Source: Strongylocentrotus purpuratus
Lineage: Eukaryota > Echinodermata > Echinoidea > Camarodonta > Strongylocentrotidae
Direction: 5' to 3'
DNA: 64,000 nt
Assembly (NCBI RefSeq): GCF_000002235.5
Contig: NW_022145605.1
Span: 33,625,266-33,689,265, forward strand
The translations under genes and the position numbers were made by a program. Shown here piece after piece: positions 1-10,192 of the stretch. Under the pieces are notes generated by a model. That model ran no database searches. It saw only the letters and a program-made list of their open reading frames with translations, and had not been told where the DNA came from. The first letter of the stretch is position 1; every line of letters starts with the position of its first letter.

Positions 1-16
1 GGAAAAAAATAAAGAA

Positions 17-266
17 CATGGCCGTAAGCACCAGGGGGGGGGGCAGTTGACCCCAAATATTTTGAAATCGTACAGTTTTTTTCCTGAAAATGTAGTGTAG
101 GCCTATACCAAATCCTTCAATTCTACTTTTGAAAATGCAAAAGTACCCTCATGACCAGTTCGGTCGCTCGAACTCCCTTCACTCCTTTTGCTTTTGAGAT
201 TCTTCGAAAACTTTTAACGCATCTTTCCCCCTTCCCCATCAGAAAAATATTCCGCATACGGCCCTG
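17..266. mobile_element. Possible hAT-like MITE
   Basis: The left end reads CATGGCCGTAAGC and the right end, on the other strand, CAGGGCCGTATGC. The two form a short imperfect terminal inverted repeat of the CAG-plus-GC-rich type seen on hAT elements. A G-run follows the left end, as in other copies in this window. Flanking 8-mers do not match convincingly, so the call is tentative. No coding sequence is inside. Confidence 0.35.
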
Positions 267-399
267 AAAAATTAAAACAAATGAAAATAGGAAAATATAA
301 GTGATATAACAAATTTGAAACTCTTCGCTGGCGCGAACTGCTTGCTAGCCTATTTTGTATTAAATGTTTTCACTTCCTCGTCCCTCTGAAAAAAGAAAA

Positions 400-1700
400 G
401 GATTAGTATTGCCTAGAATACAATTGTGCCTGCCCTGACGGGCCCCGACCTGCAACCATGGCAACAATAACACACAATATATGTACCAAATGTTACTAAA
501 AGAGACTAATTAATTTTTCTCGCTCGCTACACTCGCTCGCGAATAAAATGAATAGACATTGCTTTGTAAACAATTGTGCCCACCCTTGACCTGCAACAAT
601 ATCATTAAAAATGGAAGAGTTTTTTCGCCCTCTCGCCAAAAAGGAATTGAATCGCGTTAAACGCGATTGCGTCCATCCTGACCTGCACCAATAAAAACAA
701 GTTTATTTATTAATTTCTATTAAATGAGAATTTATTTTTTTTGCTTGCTCGCTATGCTCGCTCGCCAAAATGGAATTGACACCGCTAACGTGCCCGCCCC
801 AACCTGCAACAACCAGTTAATAATTATGTACGAAACGTTATTCAAAGAAGTTTTGGTGTGCTCGTGCTCGCCAAAACGGAATTAACATCACCTTAGACAT
901 GATTGTGTAAGCCCTGCCCTGCAACAAAAAAATCTGAAATTTATGAACCAATTATCATTACAAAATTTTGCTCGCTCGCTACGCTCGCTCTCCAAAATAG
1001 AAATAACACCGCTTTTAATAATCACGTCCCTGACATGGAACGATTAAACCAAGTTTATATACCATATTTTGCCTATAAAGAGAAGTGATTTTTTTTTGCT
1101 CGCTCGCTACGCTCGCTCGCCAAAATAGAATTAACACCGCTTTTAATAATCACGTCCCTGACATGGAACAATGAACCCAAGTTTTATGTACCATATTTTC
1201 CCTATAAAAGAAAAGTGATTTTTTTTTTCGCTCGCTACGCTCGCTAGCTCGTGGAATTATGTGCCCACCACTAACCTGCTACAATATCATTTAAAAGAGA
1301 AATGTAGGGGGTTGCCTGCCCGCCAAAATGGGATTGACATTGCCTTAAACACGATTGTGCCCGCCCCCTACCTGCAACAATGAAACAAATTTTATATAGC
1401 AATTCATTGAGAGAAAGATGTATTTTCGCTCGCTAGCTAAAATGGGTATAAAATCACCCTAAACACAATATTGTTCCCACGCCCTGCATGGGACAATTGA
1501 ACCAAGTTTAAGTGGCAATTATTAAAAAAGAAGTGATTTTTTTCTTGCTCGCTACAATAGTTTGCAAAAAAATGAAATTAACGTCGCTAACAAGTGAATG
1601 TTCCCACCCCCAACTTGCAACAATACCAGTTTATATACCAAACGTTACTTAAAGATTTTTTTTTGCTCGCTCGCTCGCTCGCCAGAAGTGAAAATTAGCA
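400..1700. repeat. Degenerate tandem repeat, unit about 110-125 bp, 11-12 copies
   Basis: A block containing GCTCGCTCGCTACGCTCGCT, then CGCCAAAATGGAATTGACA, then a CCTGCAACAAT segment recurs about every 115 bp. Cores lie near 517, 618, 741, 857, 968, 1097, 1228, 1315, 1425, 1545 and 1663. Copies vary by substitutions and short indels. The short open frames here (903-1088, 1598-1780) come from the repeat and are not genes. Confidence 0.85.
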
Positions 1701-1741
1701 TCGCCTTTTTTGTTTGTTTCGGTCGCTTGCCCCCCCTGACG

Positions 1742-1766
1742 GAGTACCCCAGGTACGCCACTGATA
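1742..1766 (-). mobile_element. hAT-like terminal sequence (one end)
   Basis: Read on the minus strand this is CAGTGGCGTACCTGG followed by a G-rich run, which matches the CAGnGGCGTA termini of several other elements here. No partner end was found in the window, so the element is truncated or extends off the left edge. If so, the adjacent tandem repeat could be its interior. Confidence 0.35.
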
Positions 1767-2155
1767 TCAACTCTTTGTAAGACGGGGCCCTGGTCTTTGC
1801 CAGTTGTCATATGTTATAACCAGAAGTAGCCTACATGATAATTATGTGGATTTTGACCAATAATGTCACGATTATATATTCGAAATAACTTACGAATTCA
1901 TTCCTAATATCATCATCCCATGCAGGTGACCATTGCATTCATAATTGGTGATATCTTCACGTTCACCAAAGAGATTCGATCATACACAGTATGTCCTCCG
2001 TAGGAGGACTAGAGGGCCAACTAAAATCGTGACCTTTGACATTTCATAGGTTTTGTATTGGATGCATTATGGGGGTTTTGTCCGATTTGAACGACGGTTT
2101 TGGAGGGTCAATGAATATTCATGAGCAATGACGTAAAAAATACGCCAACTTCTGT
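1767..2155. other. No gene recognised
   Basis: Mixed-composition sequence with no convincing coding region, splice-site pair or repeat unit visible by eye. Confidence 0.5.
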
Positions 2156-2428
2156 TTGTTGATTGGCCATCGACAAAATGTTTTATGTACTAGGTCATGC
2201 ATAAAACATTTTTTGCATTCCCAGAATTCCCTACGATTTGACCACGAAAATGGCGGTTGTATGAACTGCAACTTTCAAGTTATTCAATTACGAACAATGA
2301 AACATTTTTCTTTTAAGTGTATTTCTATTATAATAGAAGTTTGTCAAGTACATCTCAGTGAAGCAGAAAATCTTCAGGCGAACATTGACATCGAAGTGAT
2401 ACCCTATGATATCAAGAAAAGTAAGTAA
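2156..2428 (+). other. Unidentified open frame ending at a strong splice donor
   Basis: A 90-codon open frame without recognisable domains. A consensus donor (A|GTAAGT) lies at 2420-2426, and a possible downstream exon with good splice signals lies at about 3856-3979. Joined in frame, this reading stops within a few codons of the second exon. The pair may therefore be a noncoding transcript or chance. I do not recognise it. Confidence 0.2.
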
Positions 2429-2879
2429 AGATCCATTTTGTGTGAAGGTCTCTGAAATGATTGTGATGTGTTCGTCATTGCAGTGAGGGGCTCTCCGCAT
2501 TGTCACAACGTCTTACCCGGTTAACCCCCTACCCCATCCTCTTTTCTTTCTTCTGACTAAAGAATATTAACTGATTGAATGAACTCTAATATAAGTCATC
2601 GACGGTAATATTTTTAGAAACAATCAGGATTTTACCGTAGGTTATTTCATTAGAGCACATCTCATAATTTTAAGTTCAGTTCATAGCTTGATTACCGATA
2701 GTAATCGGTCGTAGATGTGGACCTGTTGTAGACTGCGCAAATGGCTCATTGCTAGTCCAAGCCGACGAGATCTCGTCGAGCGGTTTATGATTTTCAATTC
2801 GCCGGTGCTAGCCGGCTGTAACACTCCACCAAGAAGCGACTGCGTTTCCTGAGCTGGCGTGGCTATAACTTTACAGTGT

Positions 2880-3570
2880 GTTACTGTAAAGCCTAGACCT
2901 CTAGCTCTAGACTATTCATAGCATAGTCTAGCCTGAATTTTCTGTCTCTTTCGTTCGTTAGCCTCTGATTTGGGTAGGGTCGGCTCCTCTCTTTAGCTGA
3001 CCCTACCCAAATCAGAGGCTAACGAACGAAAGAGACAGAAAAATTCGGGCTAAGGCTAAGCAGAGCCTAGGCTAGGCTAGGTCTACCGTCTAGTCTAGAT
3101 CTAGCACTTAACTAAGTATAAACAGCATTTAACCCCGCATCTATAGACCTAGGTCTATATCTAGGGCTAGATTCTAGGCCTAATGCATTCTAATAAATAA
3201 AAAAAAAAGACTAAATAGACCTAAATGCCTGGTTTAGGTGGGTCAATGTGGAAGTTATGGAGGGGGGGGGGGGGGGTGTGCACAATCATTCTGTGCCCCC
3301 TTATTCAGATGTGGCATAGGGACGGGTCTAGATGTAGGTCGCCCCCTACTAGTAGGGTCTACTAATAATATTAAAAATAGGCAATTAGATCTAGATCTAT
3401 AGCTTGTGTTATGCCATAGCTTTTAGCAAAGACTTCCATAGCCATGGGTCTAGATTCTAGGCTCGTTTTGCTCCACTACTAGACTAGTCGTGCGCATGTG
3501 TCATTATTGTGATCAAGGTCCAGATTCAGCTTAGTTTGAATGTAGATCTAGGCTAGATCTACCAACAACA
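2880..3570. other. CTAG-rich tract
   Basis: The tetranucleotide CTAG occurs about 25 times in roughly 700 bp, often as TCTAGATCTAG or CTAGGCTAGG. About three would be expected at even base composition. There is no open reading frame. The tract contains the hairpin at 2936-3046 and a 16-base G run at about 3258-3273. Origin unknown. Confidence 0.6.
2936..3046. repeat. Near-perfect inverted repeat (46-bp arms, 17-bp spacer)
   Basis: The left arm at 2936-2981 is mirrored by 2999-3046 with a single extra A. The spacer is 2982-2998. Weaker complementarity continues outside both arms (GTCTAGCCTGAA against TTCGGGCTAAGGC). This is a foldback structure, either a small hairpin transposon or a recent inverted duplication. 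Confidence 0.9.
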
Positions 3571-3579
3571 ACAAAAACA

Positions 3580-4490
3580 AAACAAAAAAGGTATTTCCTC
3601 CCCCCCCCCCCCCCCCCTCCCACTTCCCCTGATTTCGCTCTTAGTTATGTCATTGTGCCTTGTTTGAAATAATTGGTCTATTTTCAGGATTTTATGCCAC
3701 CCCTTTTATGTTGGTGAGAATTCTGGATCCAACCCTACATATGACATGGATATTTCTTTCTCTACGACATGAACAAAGTTATAAACTGATAACTAATGCA
3801 TGCATTTGATATTAGCAGGAACCTTACTAAGTTTCTGTTTTCTTTTAATTGTAGATCCTATGGAACAAAGAAGCAGATAATGATCACAGAAGTGCAACAA
3901 AGAGCACCAGGACCTGATCATCAAATGTTATGGTGTAGATCTAATCAGGAACAAGACACCTAAGTTGAACTCTGGCAAGGTATGTTTGTATGAAGTTCGA
4001 AAATATTCAGGCTGTATAATCTAAGCCCATGCGAACACCGCACTCGACTTGGACTATATACAAAGATTTGGGGAACTGTCATCTTGTGTTGCATTATATC
4101 TGGTAATTCTCATTTATTCTCTAGCTTTATTTAGGTGACAAACTATGGTGTTGCTACAGTTTATTCTCTCAGCATATTAAAAGACATACTCAAAGGCATT
4201 TTTTCCTAAATATTACATTATATCTAACAAACTTTTGTTCACAAAAGTCTAGCAAATAATAACTTAAAATAAATTGGAAATTACTTTTAAAATAATTGGA
4301 AATACATCTAAACATTTACTCTTCTCTTAAAAAAGGCCCTATCAGATAGACATAAGTTTATCATTTTTTAGTAAAATTAAAATGCAAGACCTAAACAAAA
4401 GTGGGGAGGTACTATTTTTGAAAATCCAATATAATGCAGCAGTTTTAATCTTATTTGATTTCTCCTCTCTTTTTGTTTTTATTATTCAGG
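3580..4490. other. No gene recognised; poly-C run
   Basis: Holds a C run of about 17 at 3600-3617 and otherwise AT-rich sequence. A possible short spliced exon lies at 3856-3979 (flanked by TAG and GTATGT), but all its frames contain stops. Nothing else is supported. Confidence 0.4.
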
Positions 4491-4660
4491 TTGTCCCATG
4501 CAGAAGGTTTGATACCCAGGCTTCTTTTGTACAAGTCCCTAGTCCACCCTCATCTTGAGAACTGTTCCGGTGTCTGGGATCCCTACAACATCTCAGATGT
4601 CCAGGACGCTACTTCACAATGGGGACCACAAGAGAAGCAGCAGTTTGACTGAGATGATCA
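4490..4660 (+). mobile_element. LINE reverse transcriptase fragment
   Basis: Translation gives LLYKSLVHPHLENCSGVWDP, the conserved C-terminal RT stretch (LYKSLVRPHLEYCSSVWDP) of CR1/Jockey-type LINEs. Only about 40 residues are recognisable before similarity is lost. This is a decayed remnant with no full domain. Confidence 0.7.
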
Positions 4661-4739
4661 GCACCTTTTAGTTGCCTACTATATCTACAACTACAAGGCA
4701 CTCTGCAAGAAGACTGGGAATGGTGCACAAGATAGTCAA

Positions 4740-5170
4740 TGGTCTCTCTGCTCTTCCTTGAAAATTTTCCCACTGCACTACTTATAGCTACTTGCGCCCT
4801 CTATATAGCAAACAATGCCTAATCTGTGCCTGTTGGTCCCCCATGATCCTCTTTTTCTTATATTAATTGAGAGCTGATTTGATGAGATAACCACCTGTCA
4901 GTGACCTTGCAGGGTGGTCTTATCCCCCTGGCCAAACTAGTACAGACGGGCTTTAACAAATCACGAGCAGGAAGTACCATGACATGACCCTCCAGTTGCA
5001 CCAAGCCAGAAGCGACATAGGTAGACAAGTTTGTATTTGCCCAACACTCTGTCCCAAAGTTAATGGAACTGACTTCCAGCAAATATAGTGCATGCTGACA
5101 GTCCAGAGAACTGCCAGGGACTACTTCTGAGGCATCTATTCTCCTTATCCCACTTAGAAACAATCTGTCT
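4740..5170 (-). repeat. Dispersed repeat, inverted copy at 24400-24590
   Basis: The reverse complement of about 4760-4975 matches 24400-24590 over more than 150 bp, including GGTGGTTATCTCATCAAATC and TATAGAGGGC followed by CAAGTAGC. A 101-codon minus-strand frame (4858-5163) overlaps it but shows no known domain. It is best read as part of an unnamed repeat. Confidence 0.6.
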
Positions 5171-5239
5171 TCCTCACACCACTTGTAATCTTTAGTATTA
5201 GTTCATCTTCATGATAGGCTACAACGCCTTTTGAAGATT

Positions 5240-5562
5240 ACCAGAAGAAGAAGAAGAAGAAGATATATCGAGGATCATGAAAGTAATCATTTGTTCTTTT
5301 AAATGCGTGTACATGTAACATAGTTTTTTGATATTTAATCTTAAGTCAAGTTCTGACAAAAATATGAGGGATGCTGAACTGGATAGTAAATTGTAGGGGG
5401 GGGGGGATAAAATGATATAGTTCAATAGTAAGACTGTATTAATATAATTAATATTAATAATAATAACAATATTAAAAATAGTAACAATAATGACAATGAT
5501 CATGATAATAGCAGTAATAATAATGATAATACAGGTAGTAGTAAAAACAACAACAATAATGT
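5240..5562. repeat. Simple-sequence repeats: (GAA)n and AT-rich TAA/CAA runs
   Basis: (GAA)n at 5244-5262 and a degenerate TAATAA/ACAATAATAA tract at about 5436-5562. The minus-strand frame across it is low-complexity Ile/Ser and not a gene. Confidence 0.8.
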
Positions 5563-7960
5563 CCAATGTAAGATAAAGTACTCATAAAACTCAGTATATA
5601 CCTGTGCTTTACATAATAAAATAGCATGTTGATATTATTGGAATATTTTTTTTCTTCAAAATCTACAATAAATTTTTACAACTGAAAGATTTGAATTCAA
5701 GAGACAGCACCCCCTCCCCCCATCCATTTGTCATCATTTTGTTGATGTCATGTTGGATTTAAAAAGACTTTATAGAAACTATGTTGATAAATGAGTTCAT
5801 AAATGTTAATAAATCAGTTAATACTGCTGAATTCTGTTCTTTTCATTTTCTTATTTTGTGAAATATATGTGATGATGCTGGTGATTATGATGATGTAGGC
5901 ACTCTGTAATGATAATGCTGTATGACTGAGGTGAGATGGGGGCTGATGCAGTCTTGTGTAGAATTGAGTATGGTGTTCGACCTTTTGATGTTTGTTTATA
6001 TCTGGCATCAGCGAGATAGATTTAACCATCTTTCCTAATGAGAGAGAAAGCGGAAATGTAACAAGAGAGTGGGCAAGACTTATGTATAAATGCAGTATAA
6101 AAAATGGTTTACAATAAAGATGAGGGGGGGGGGGTTAAATAAAGAATAAGTCGATGCCGAAATGATGAAAGCATAGGTAATTGGGGTAATAGAGCCTATG
6201 GAAATGTCACTATTAGAAGGGGTCTCTGTATTGAAAATGTTACTGTTGGGGGGGAGGGGGAATTAAAAAAAAATCAGTGGCGACGAATGCAAGAATGAAA
6301 AGAACGAGACAAAATTGAAATTTCATTGGGGATGGGGCACAATATGAAGATCATTGAAGTCGAGGTGAGAATGATTCATTAATTGGACACTAAAAATATG
6401 AAAATATCACTTGTAAAGTGGGCTAAATGATCAGTGCAATTTGTCTGATTTTAAAAATATTTAAGTTAATAAAGGAACAAAAAAAAAAGAGGTAACAAAT
6501 GAATTGAGTGAAATGGGGTCATTATTTTTGCCTTTTAACTGAACTGAATTTTTTTTAATGTACTTTCCATCCTGGTGACAGTGAAGTTTGTGGCCCCACC
6601 TAAGTCAACCATTTAAAAGTCCCCCCCCCCCCTCCTCCCCACACACCTCCCCAACTCTGACCTTTGTTCTACATTTATCAGGATTCTGTCGATATAGTAA
6701 CGCATGCGCATTGTCTTTTTTTCATTGCGATAATATGCTAATAAGTGGAAAAGAGCTCATGAATATTCAAAATTTTAATTTAAATATTTTGCGCGCTGCG
6801 CGCAGTCCAAAATCCCCATTTCGCTGGTGCACTAAAAACTTGTCGTCTTCATAGGCTAATACACGATAAATGGAAGCAGTGTGCACTTTTGACCCTCCAA
6901 AATTTCCCCATGGCTAGACGGATGCAGAAGCGGAGTTGAACCCCCCTGACGTTCACCTTACCTGCTGCCCTCTACGTTCTCAGTAAACGGAAACGTTAAA
7001 CGGACGACAACAAGTTGTGAGCTGTCGGCACCATCAGTCACGACGTTTGGAGTTATGGGGGCACGCCCCCCCCCCCCCCCCCCCCCCCGCAGTCGAATAG
7101 TAAAATAGGGAGAGATAGATAGAGAGATAGATAGATATATAGATAGAGAGAGAGAGGGAAAGAGAGAGATAGAGAGAGGGAGAATAGAGCATGGGAAAAA
7201 GAGAGGGGAGCGACCCCAACCGCACTGTGCCCCTAAGCTATTGCCTTCTTAATTCGCAAAGTGCCCCCCCCCCCCCCATGGCTGGAAACTCGCTATGTCG
7301 CTAAAAAAACACAGGCTGAGCTATAAACTGCACATTGATATAACACTCTCCTTAAGAAATGTCTTATGTCCATGTAAACATGTAAATACTAACCCGTTTT
7401 TATAATCTTATAAATAATTATATCGAAACATACTTATTCAGAATCATTCATTTACCGTCTTTCACAAACACTTATATTGAAAATGTTTAGTGATGCAGTT
7501 TGTTTTTATAGTATAGTTTTCATTTCATATAATTCGGCCCCATTCTACTTTCTAGTATTGTGCCCTGATTCCCAAATTACAATGTTTAGTGACGAATGAA
7601 TATTTTGGGCAGTACAATAATGGTTTATCCCTCTCAGTGAGAGTACATAAATATGATATACATTCAAATTTTCAGGTTAAAAAGAAACAAAATGTGGAAA
7701 ATTGGCCTTGTCACGGCATTATGCATGTAAATAACTTTACAGAGTGATATATGATTCGTCTTTTCAAAATAAATAATTCAGAACATTAAATAAAACGGTG
7801 ATTTAAATCCTAGTCAGTCAATGAGTCTTTTCGAAACAGCGTCATTTAAGAGGCCCTACAATTTCCTTTTCTCCTTTTTTGTCTCTCTCTCTCTCTTTTC
7901 TTTTTTTTAAATAAAAAAAATGAAGATTTCAAATTTATTCAGAATTTGTTCTCACTTCTT
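5563..7960. other. No gene recognised; homopolymers and GA/GATA repeat
   Basis: No coding region is supported. There are G or C runs near 5396-5407, 6123-6134, 6622-6632 and 7265-7277, plus a C run of about 24 at 7065-7088. A GATA/GAGA repeat covers about 7100-7180 and gives a spurious low-complexity frame. Confidence 0.5.
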
Positions 7961-8091
7961 TTGGTGACTAACGTCATGATTCAACATTTAGTACGCTACG
8001 GCATATTGAAATAACGTCACGAGGTTTCGTCGACCCGTAACAAGGCCGTAAGATGTATTGTCAACTATAGCAGCCGACGATAATTTGTATA

Positions 8092-8728
8092 AATAGGCCA
8101 TTTTCGCGATGTTATCAAGGTTAATGCCCAAATCTTTGTGAAGTGCCTCGTTACAAATTAATTATTTCACCTGTTACGAATAATTATTATTTCAAAGGTC
8201 AGAACGCGCATTGCTTAAAGAGAAGGTTGAGTTCTGGGAAGAGGTAAAAAACAATTTGTGAGCGTTATCATTGTTATTATGCAAGGGTGGATAAACATCA
8301 CATTAAACATGTTCCCTGAAAAGCATGGCTCTTCAAATGCCTTCATATTCTAAATATGACATGAAACATCGTAAAAGTCGGGGGGGGGGTAGGTTTTTTT
8401 CACCATGTGCTCGTGTAGTCCCATAAACATCATTCTGTGTACAGTGCTTGTAACTTTGCCAAGATTTGGCAAAATTTCTTATCATTTTGATGATTCCAGA
8501 ACCTTGCAATACACACGAATACTTATATACTAGATGATCAACCTTTTCTGATAGATTGCACACCGTTTCTTTCACAATGCAATCACATGACCAGAACTCA
8601 ACTTTATCTTTAAATTAATTGTTGCTAGGTAGGAAAAACATCTTTGGTTGTCCTACCTGACAAAACGTAATATATGCAATTCGTATTCTGACCCTTGAAA
8701 TAAAATTATTCGTAATTGTTTATAACAT
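8092..8728. mobile_element. Inverted-repeat MITE interrupted by a second MITE
   Basis: An outer element starts AATAGGCCATTTTCG and has inner inverted arms at about 8172-8214 and 8672-8715 (CGAATAATTATTATTTCAA against its complement). A related copy in the MND1 intron (42965-43252) lacks the 8219-8609 segment and so serves as an empty-site relative. No coding capacity. Confidence 0.65.
8219..8609. mobile_element. TTAA-flanked MITE (piggyBac-like target site)
   Basis: The terminal inverted repeats are AGAGAAGGTTGAGTTCTGG (8219-8237) and its near-complement at 8591-8609, 17 of 19 matching. TTAA flanks both sides (8215-8218 and 8610-8613). A TTAA duplication is typical of piggyBac-type transposition. 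The element is 391 bp with no transposase. Partial relatives lie at 16525-16910 (plus), 55430-55600 (minus) and 37116-37140 (one end only). Confidence 0.8.
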
Positions 8729-8734
8729 GGCACT

Positions 8735-9260
8735 TAGAGACTAAGTCCGTTTTGCAGCCAACATCACATTCTGTAGAATTCTGCAAGAATTAAGAATATG
8801 TCATGTAAGTCCTATCTGTGAAATTTAAACATTAGTAGTGTCCTAGTAATGAAATTATGCAAGGACACCCGTTCACCTTCTATACTTCACTGTCAGACAC
8901 TATTGAGTGACTGACTTTTTTTATTTGGTAATACCATAAAATGAGCTGTAACAGGTACATGAGCATTTGTCTACATCAATTACCCACTACTTTAAATGGC
9001 CAAAATTAAACTGATTGAATCTTTGCGCAGCACAAAACGTACGACCATTCGGTATAAGGCTCTGAAAATCAGATCATTACTTAGGTGATTGCAATCACTA
9101 GAGTTGATTCAACTAATGGTCGTTAGTTTCCCACTAAAAGCCATATTCAAGTCCTTTCGTTTTGACGGACGTTCTAAATTAGTATTGTATTTCAAATGAC
9201 TTTGGAATTTTACCATTTCTTTTGTTTGGCCTGCAAATGGGACATAGTACCTTTAACAAA
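8735..9260 (+). repeat. Dispersed repeat of about 520 bp, second copy at 58725-59235
   Basis: The two segments align in the same orientation over their whole length. Shared blocks include TTTTGCAGCCAACATCA, ATGAGCTGTAA and AAACTGATTGAATCTTTG. No coding region or clear ends are seen. It directly follows the nested MITEs here and lies in an intron of the BRICHOS-like gene in the other copy. Confidence 0.75.
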
Positions 9261-9322
9261 GTGTTGTGCATTAAATTTGATTACAGTACGATAATTGTCT
9301 AGTCACTCTATAACACTGCTAA

Positions 9323-9329
<7 letters not shown>

Positions 9330-9365
<36 letters not shown>

Positions 9366-9445
9366 GCCTGGGGAAATGAACAGACTGTTAGGATAGGATA
9401 TAACAGACAGAATAGAGAGAAAGATAGAGAGAGAGAGAGAGAGAG
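9330..9445. repeat. (GA)n microsatellite
   Basis: A pure GA run covers about 9329-9362, with a second impure block at 9415-9446. The Ser/Leu-rich minus-strand frames over it are artefacts. Confidence 0.9.
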
Positions 9446-9484
9446 GAGTGAAAAGGAAAAAGAGAGGATGAGAGATAAAGATAT

Positions 9485-9698
9485 CACTATGAACACGACT
9501 GACAAAGAAAGCGGACAAAATATACAGTTCCTCAGGTAGACAAAGGAACATCCCTTTACTGCTATTATGTAAAAATGTGTAGAACAGGTGTCACATGCAT
9601 ATTCACCTTTTTACATAATAGCAGTGAAGGGATGTTCCTTTGTCTACCCGAGGAACTGTATATTTTGTCCGCTTTCTTTGTCTGTCATGTTCATAGTG
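9485..9698. mobile_element. Foldback MITE, copy 1
   Basis: The arms CACTATGAACACGACTGACA... and its complement are each about 85 bp, with TAT on both sides (9482-9484, 9699-9701). A second copy is at 38054-38265. Relative to a fully palindromic centre, this copy lacks the 11-bp right inner arm TGTTCTACACA. No coding sequence. Confidence 0.85.
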
Positions 9699-9702
9699 TA
9701 TA

Positions 9703-10190
9703 CAGTGTGAGTCAAAACAAGTTTACACCTAGAAAATTGCTAATTATTTTAAAAATCTTCTATGCACAGTAAATTATCATACATCTATGAAAGGGTGTTT
9801 TATCCCGAATCATTTAGTATCATTTTGTGTGGAATGTGTTCACGCTTTGATGAACAGGTGGCATTGTTCGCGAGAGTGCAAAAATGGACTTGCGCCAAAG
9901 TTGCTTATGTGATGTTTGAATAAAACAATTGGGATTTGGGTATAAAACCGGTCTTTGCAGATCCATATAACATCCCTCACAAAATGAATCATGATACAGG
10001 TACCAGCCTAGCGTATAGTGTTACGTTGATTATGTAATACTCATTTGAGTACTACACTGTATGACCAGGCTGTGGACCATGTTCATGATGAATTCTGCTT
10101 TATACACATTTTCCTATTGGCGAAATGTTACGAAGAGCATGAATAGGGCTATATTGGTACTGTTGCGGGTAGATTTCTCGCATTAGTTGT
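9703..10190. other. No gene recognised
   Basis: Begins CAGTGTGAGTCAAAACAAG, which could be the end of another transposon, but no partner end or coding region was found. Confidence 0.35.
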
Positions 10191-10192
10191 TG

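Noticed and set aside
400-1700. CRISPR-like array
   Set aside because: Repeats are diverged, of variable spacing, and the spacers are themselves conserved. This is a eukaryotic tandem repeat.
5219-5566. 115-codon Ile/Val-rich minus-strand frame
   Set aside because: Produced by the TAA/GAA simple repeats.
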